From assembly GCA_905250885.1 (NCBI GenBank), contig CAJNOQ010000004.1, positions 1 to 64,000 of the forward strand: DNA of 64,000 nt. Reading direction: 5' to 3'. Origin of the DNA: Didymodactylos carnosus. Lineage: Eukaryota; Rotifera; Eurotatoria; Philodinida; Philodinidae. Made by a program: the position numbers and the translations under genes. Each line of letters opens with the position of its first letter. Position 1 is the stretch's first letter. Positions 61,901 through 64,000 of this stretch are shown here, one piece after another. Below the pieces are notes generated by a model that did no database searches, was not told the origin of the DNA, and saw only the letters and a list, made by a program, of their open reading frames with translations.

Positions 61901-64000
61901 TAGATAACGAATCAACAAATTTGTTGTACTTACGAAGGAACATCATCAACTGCCCCTCGCTTTTTTAATGAAAGCCATATAATTATGAGCGGTCGGCTGT
62001 GCTATTTCAAATATGACCATGCAAGCGGCAGTTAGGTCTTCGGAGGCACGGTTTTTCAGAAAAACATTTTTCTATGGCGAAATTTGATATTAGGTGTTTG
62101 TAAGAGTTACTGCTACTAAATATTATTTATTTCACAAGTTTATTTCTCTTCTGTATGCGCACTTTTTGATTTTTTCTCCATCTAGGGTGAGCTCTTCCCA
62201 CTGAGAAAGATAAACATGGCTTAAATGTCATAGCCAACGACTGTAAAAATCCTAGTATCGTAATATCTTTAGATGATTTACCAATGCAGAGAATTGAACT
62301 TATCATAGAATCACAAATATTAGTATATTATCTCTACAATCGATTTATAACGAGAAAAATGAGTGTTTTATAGACAACTCGATATGCTCTACAATCTGGA
62401 CAGACCAAAAATCTTTTTTAGTAAAATGTTTTTCTGGGAAACCGTGTCTTTGAAGGCCTAACTGCCGCCCCCATGGCCATATTCGGAACCAACACCGTCG
62501 ACTGTCTATAACTACATAGTTTTCATTAAAAAAGCGAGGGGACAGTTGGTGATGCTCCCCCGTTAGTCAGTTTCGTTTGTTTTGACCATATAGGACTGGG
62601 CTCTTTGGGGCTTGATCACCATTTGATGAAGCATGTTATAAAAGCTAAACGACATTTCATTTTGTTCAGAAATGTTTGTTCTACACCTATGAGCCATCGA
62701 AAAATTTTTTTTAGTATAGACTCTGAAATCTGGGCTTTTAGAGTTTATATTTTTCAGAAACTCATTTTTCGACCGTTTTAATAGAGCTTTTATTTTTACC
62801 TATTCCGTTGAAAAAGTCATTCAGCTACTCAAATTGCGCTAAAAGACTGGTTTTGGGCTCTCCGATTGAGGAAAAATATTAAAAGGGTATGCGTGTACTT
62901 ATTATTTTTCTAATACTGTATATGAGTAAGATGTAGTAAACATGGAGATCTTCCGGTTTTATCATTGGAAAACTCTTTTTTAGTGATAAAAGAAGTGTGT
63001 ACAAACGATATGTGTAAATCGAACGGAACGATCTGTATTACATCTCCCGAACAAAAACCAATGTGTGTTAATCCTACTGGTAATTATCGAAAAAAAAGAT
63101 TTAACTCATGTCTTATCCTTGATGGTTCTATTTTTCTTTTTACAGAAATTTCAGTATGTGGTTATCCCTGTCACAGTCGAGGTATTTGTTCAAATGACCA
63201 ATGTATTTGTTCAAATCTCACATATACTGGCGATGACTGTAAAATGTGCCGTATTGGCAACGAAGTAATTGGTTGTGTAGATGCCACATTACCGTGTGTT
63301 TGTTATTTAACGAAATCTTTAAAATATCATACTCCATATTCGTGTATGTCATTGATCAAAAGAGAAGAAGTTGGTAAGCAAAATATTATTCATACTCAAA
63401 AGTTTCTATAGATTATGTCTGTTTATCTATTTGTTTCTAGAAGTTCCATGTCGTCGTGTTATTCAAATCAGCGATCGGAAACAATGTACGAAAAGTTTAT
63501 TTAATCCACCGTGTGTCGAAGAAAACACAATTTCATATGAAACAAATAGAAATCGTTGCAGTTGTATTGAACAATTATTTAACACAAGCTATTGTAACAA
63601 TAATGGAGCTTATTCACTTGAGGATGATAAACCCATTTGCACGTAAGTCTAATCAATATAGATTTATTTTGTTCATCAGTACTCAAGTGTACATTTACTT
63701 TCTCTAGATGCACATTGCCGGTCACTGGGGATCGATGTCAATATAATACTTGCAAAAATAAATGTTTTAATAATGGAACATGTACGACTAATACAACACA
63801 CGTCATCTGTCTGTATGTAAAAGTATATTGAGATATTTTATGGCTCTTTTTATTTATTTATTTATTTATTTTTATAGTTGTCATGTTAATTACAGTGGTG
63901 AACAATGTCAAACGTGTGATTTAAAGTGCAAAAATAAGAGTGAATGTGTTCTAAATGAAAAGAACATAACAGTATGTCGGTAAGAAAACTATATTTATTT
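52960..64000 (+). CDS. LDL-receptor-related protein (LRP-like), 5' part; continues past window
   Basis: Exons seen: 52960-53056, 55330-55591, 55659-55720, 55781-55909, 55964-56104, 56169-56420, 56550-57324, 57925-58997, 59054-59593, 59653-59838, 60264-60772, 60828-61039, 61098-61339, 61398-61592, 62984-63079, 63146-63373, 63441-63642, 63708-63812 and 63878-63979, all phase-consistent (about 1800 aa so far). Exon 1 encodes a signal peptide ([16 protein letters not shown]). Then come about six LDLa modules (for example [16 protein letters not shown]), a calcium-binding-type EGF ([15 protein letters not shown]), a YWTD/LY-type propeller, an EGF, a second cluster of about eight LDLa modules ([29 protein letters not shown]), EGF and a second propeller ([10 protein letters not shown]), and a run of EGF modules at the right edge. 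Such receptors bind and internalise extracellular ligands. The membrane segment and tail lie outside the window, so assignment within the LRP family is open. Confidence 0.92.
53720..54233. mobile_element. Perfect 28-bp inverted repeats bounding 514 bp in LRP intron 1
   Basis: The 28-nt segment 53720-53747 (includes GTGTACAATTGAGCCCGG) is exactly complementary to 54206-54233. Related GGGCTC and AGGCTCAATT fragments occur again near 54339-54370. Probably a MITE or remnant; no coding capacity. Confidence 0.65.
55302..55324. repeat. TA microsatellite at the LRP intron-1 acceptor
   Basis: About 11 TA units directly precede the TTGTAG acceptor of the exon at 55330, in place of a normal pyrimidine tract. 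Confidence 0.85.
57325..57924 (+). other. 600-nt LRP intron without recognised content
   Basis: The intron runs from the GTAAGA donor at 57325 to the TTCTTCTAG acceptor ending at 57924. No repeat or exon was recognised inside; the short frame at 57389 has no similarity. Confidence 0.6.
59873..60225. mobile_element. hAT-like MITE in an LRP intron
   Basis: The left end CAGAGTTGGGTGACTCATC and the complement of the right end, CAGAGATGGGCGTCGCATC, match imperfectly. The CAGAG-TGGG-G start resembles the hAT element at 9145-10391. Flanking 8-mers are only partly alike, so the target duplication is not secure. It accounts for most of the 425-nt intron 59839-60263. Confidence 0.5.
61900..62610. mobile_element. 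Foldback element in an LRP intron
   Basis: Left-arm blocks at about 61940-62095 (CCCCTCGCTTTTTTAATGAAA; GGCAGTTAGG; CAGAAAAACATTTT) recur inverted at about 62415-62565. The arms are about 165 bp at high identity, with a central spacer of about 320 bp. No coding frame. It lies in the 1.39-kb intron 61593-62983. Confidence 0.75.

Noticed and set aside
1-64000. CRISPR arrays, bacterial operons, LTR retroelements
   Set aside because: No regularly spaced repeat-spacer pattern, no intronless gene clusters with ribosome-binding sites, and no LTR pair or reverse-transcriptase-like frame was seen.

Overview
The window looks like animal nuclear DNA from a small, intron-compact, AT-rich genome. Every recognisable gene is metazoan: a Na,K-ATPase alpha-like protein, SHOC2, CHEK1, a smoothelin-like CH-domain protein, an LDL-receptor-related protein and a type-B carboxylesterase. 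Most introns are about 50-120 nt with GT-AG ends, and the DNA between genes is very A+T rich with many foldback DNA elements. A bdelloid rotifer is my best guess, from compact introns, base composition and acceptor-like AG sites just before several start codons (as expected with spliced-leader trans-splicing). That is an inference, not a species identification.

Layout. 1-2080: two abutting long-TIR elements and a 101-bp tandem duplication. 2081-6136: no gene seen. 6181-8467 (+): membrane-anchored carboxylesterase/cholinesterase-like protein. 9145-10391: non-autonomous hAT element with its target duplication. 11455-18172 (+): full-length 1014-codon Na,K-ATPase alpha-like gene of 22 coding exons that has lost the catalytic P-type motifs. 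A complete secreted WxxW-trypsin protease gene (12934-14326, +) sits inside its 2.35-kb intron 4. 18173-30092: about 12 kb without a convincing gene, with several MITE-like palindromes. 30107-38340 (+): SHOC2 with two alternative first exons. 38341-41159: gap with a Tc1-like TIR element. 41160-43656 (+): smoothelin-like protein with a long Gln-rich tract. 44420-46683 (-): CHEK1, convergent with it. 46702-52959: gap with a 1.6-kb TIR element, a 20-bp minisatellite and other degraded repeats. 52960 to the right edge (+): LRP-like receptor, 19 coding exons seen, continuing beyond the window.

These genes do not form an operon or pathway. CHEK1 (checkpoint kinase) and SHOC2 (RAS-RAF scaffold) are ordinary conserved genes. 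The most unusual locus is 11.4-18.2 kb. There, a P-type ATPase keeps its length, frame, splice phases, membrane segments and most ion-site carboxylates while the phosphorylation and dephosphorylation motifs are gone, and it hosts a protease gene with an intact catalytic triad in one intron.

All exon joins were worked out by hand from splice consensus, phase continuity and remembered family sequences. No alignment or database search was run.
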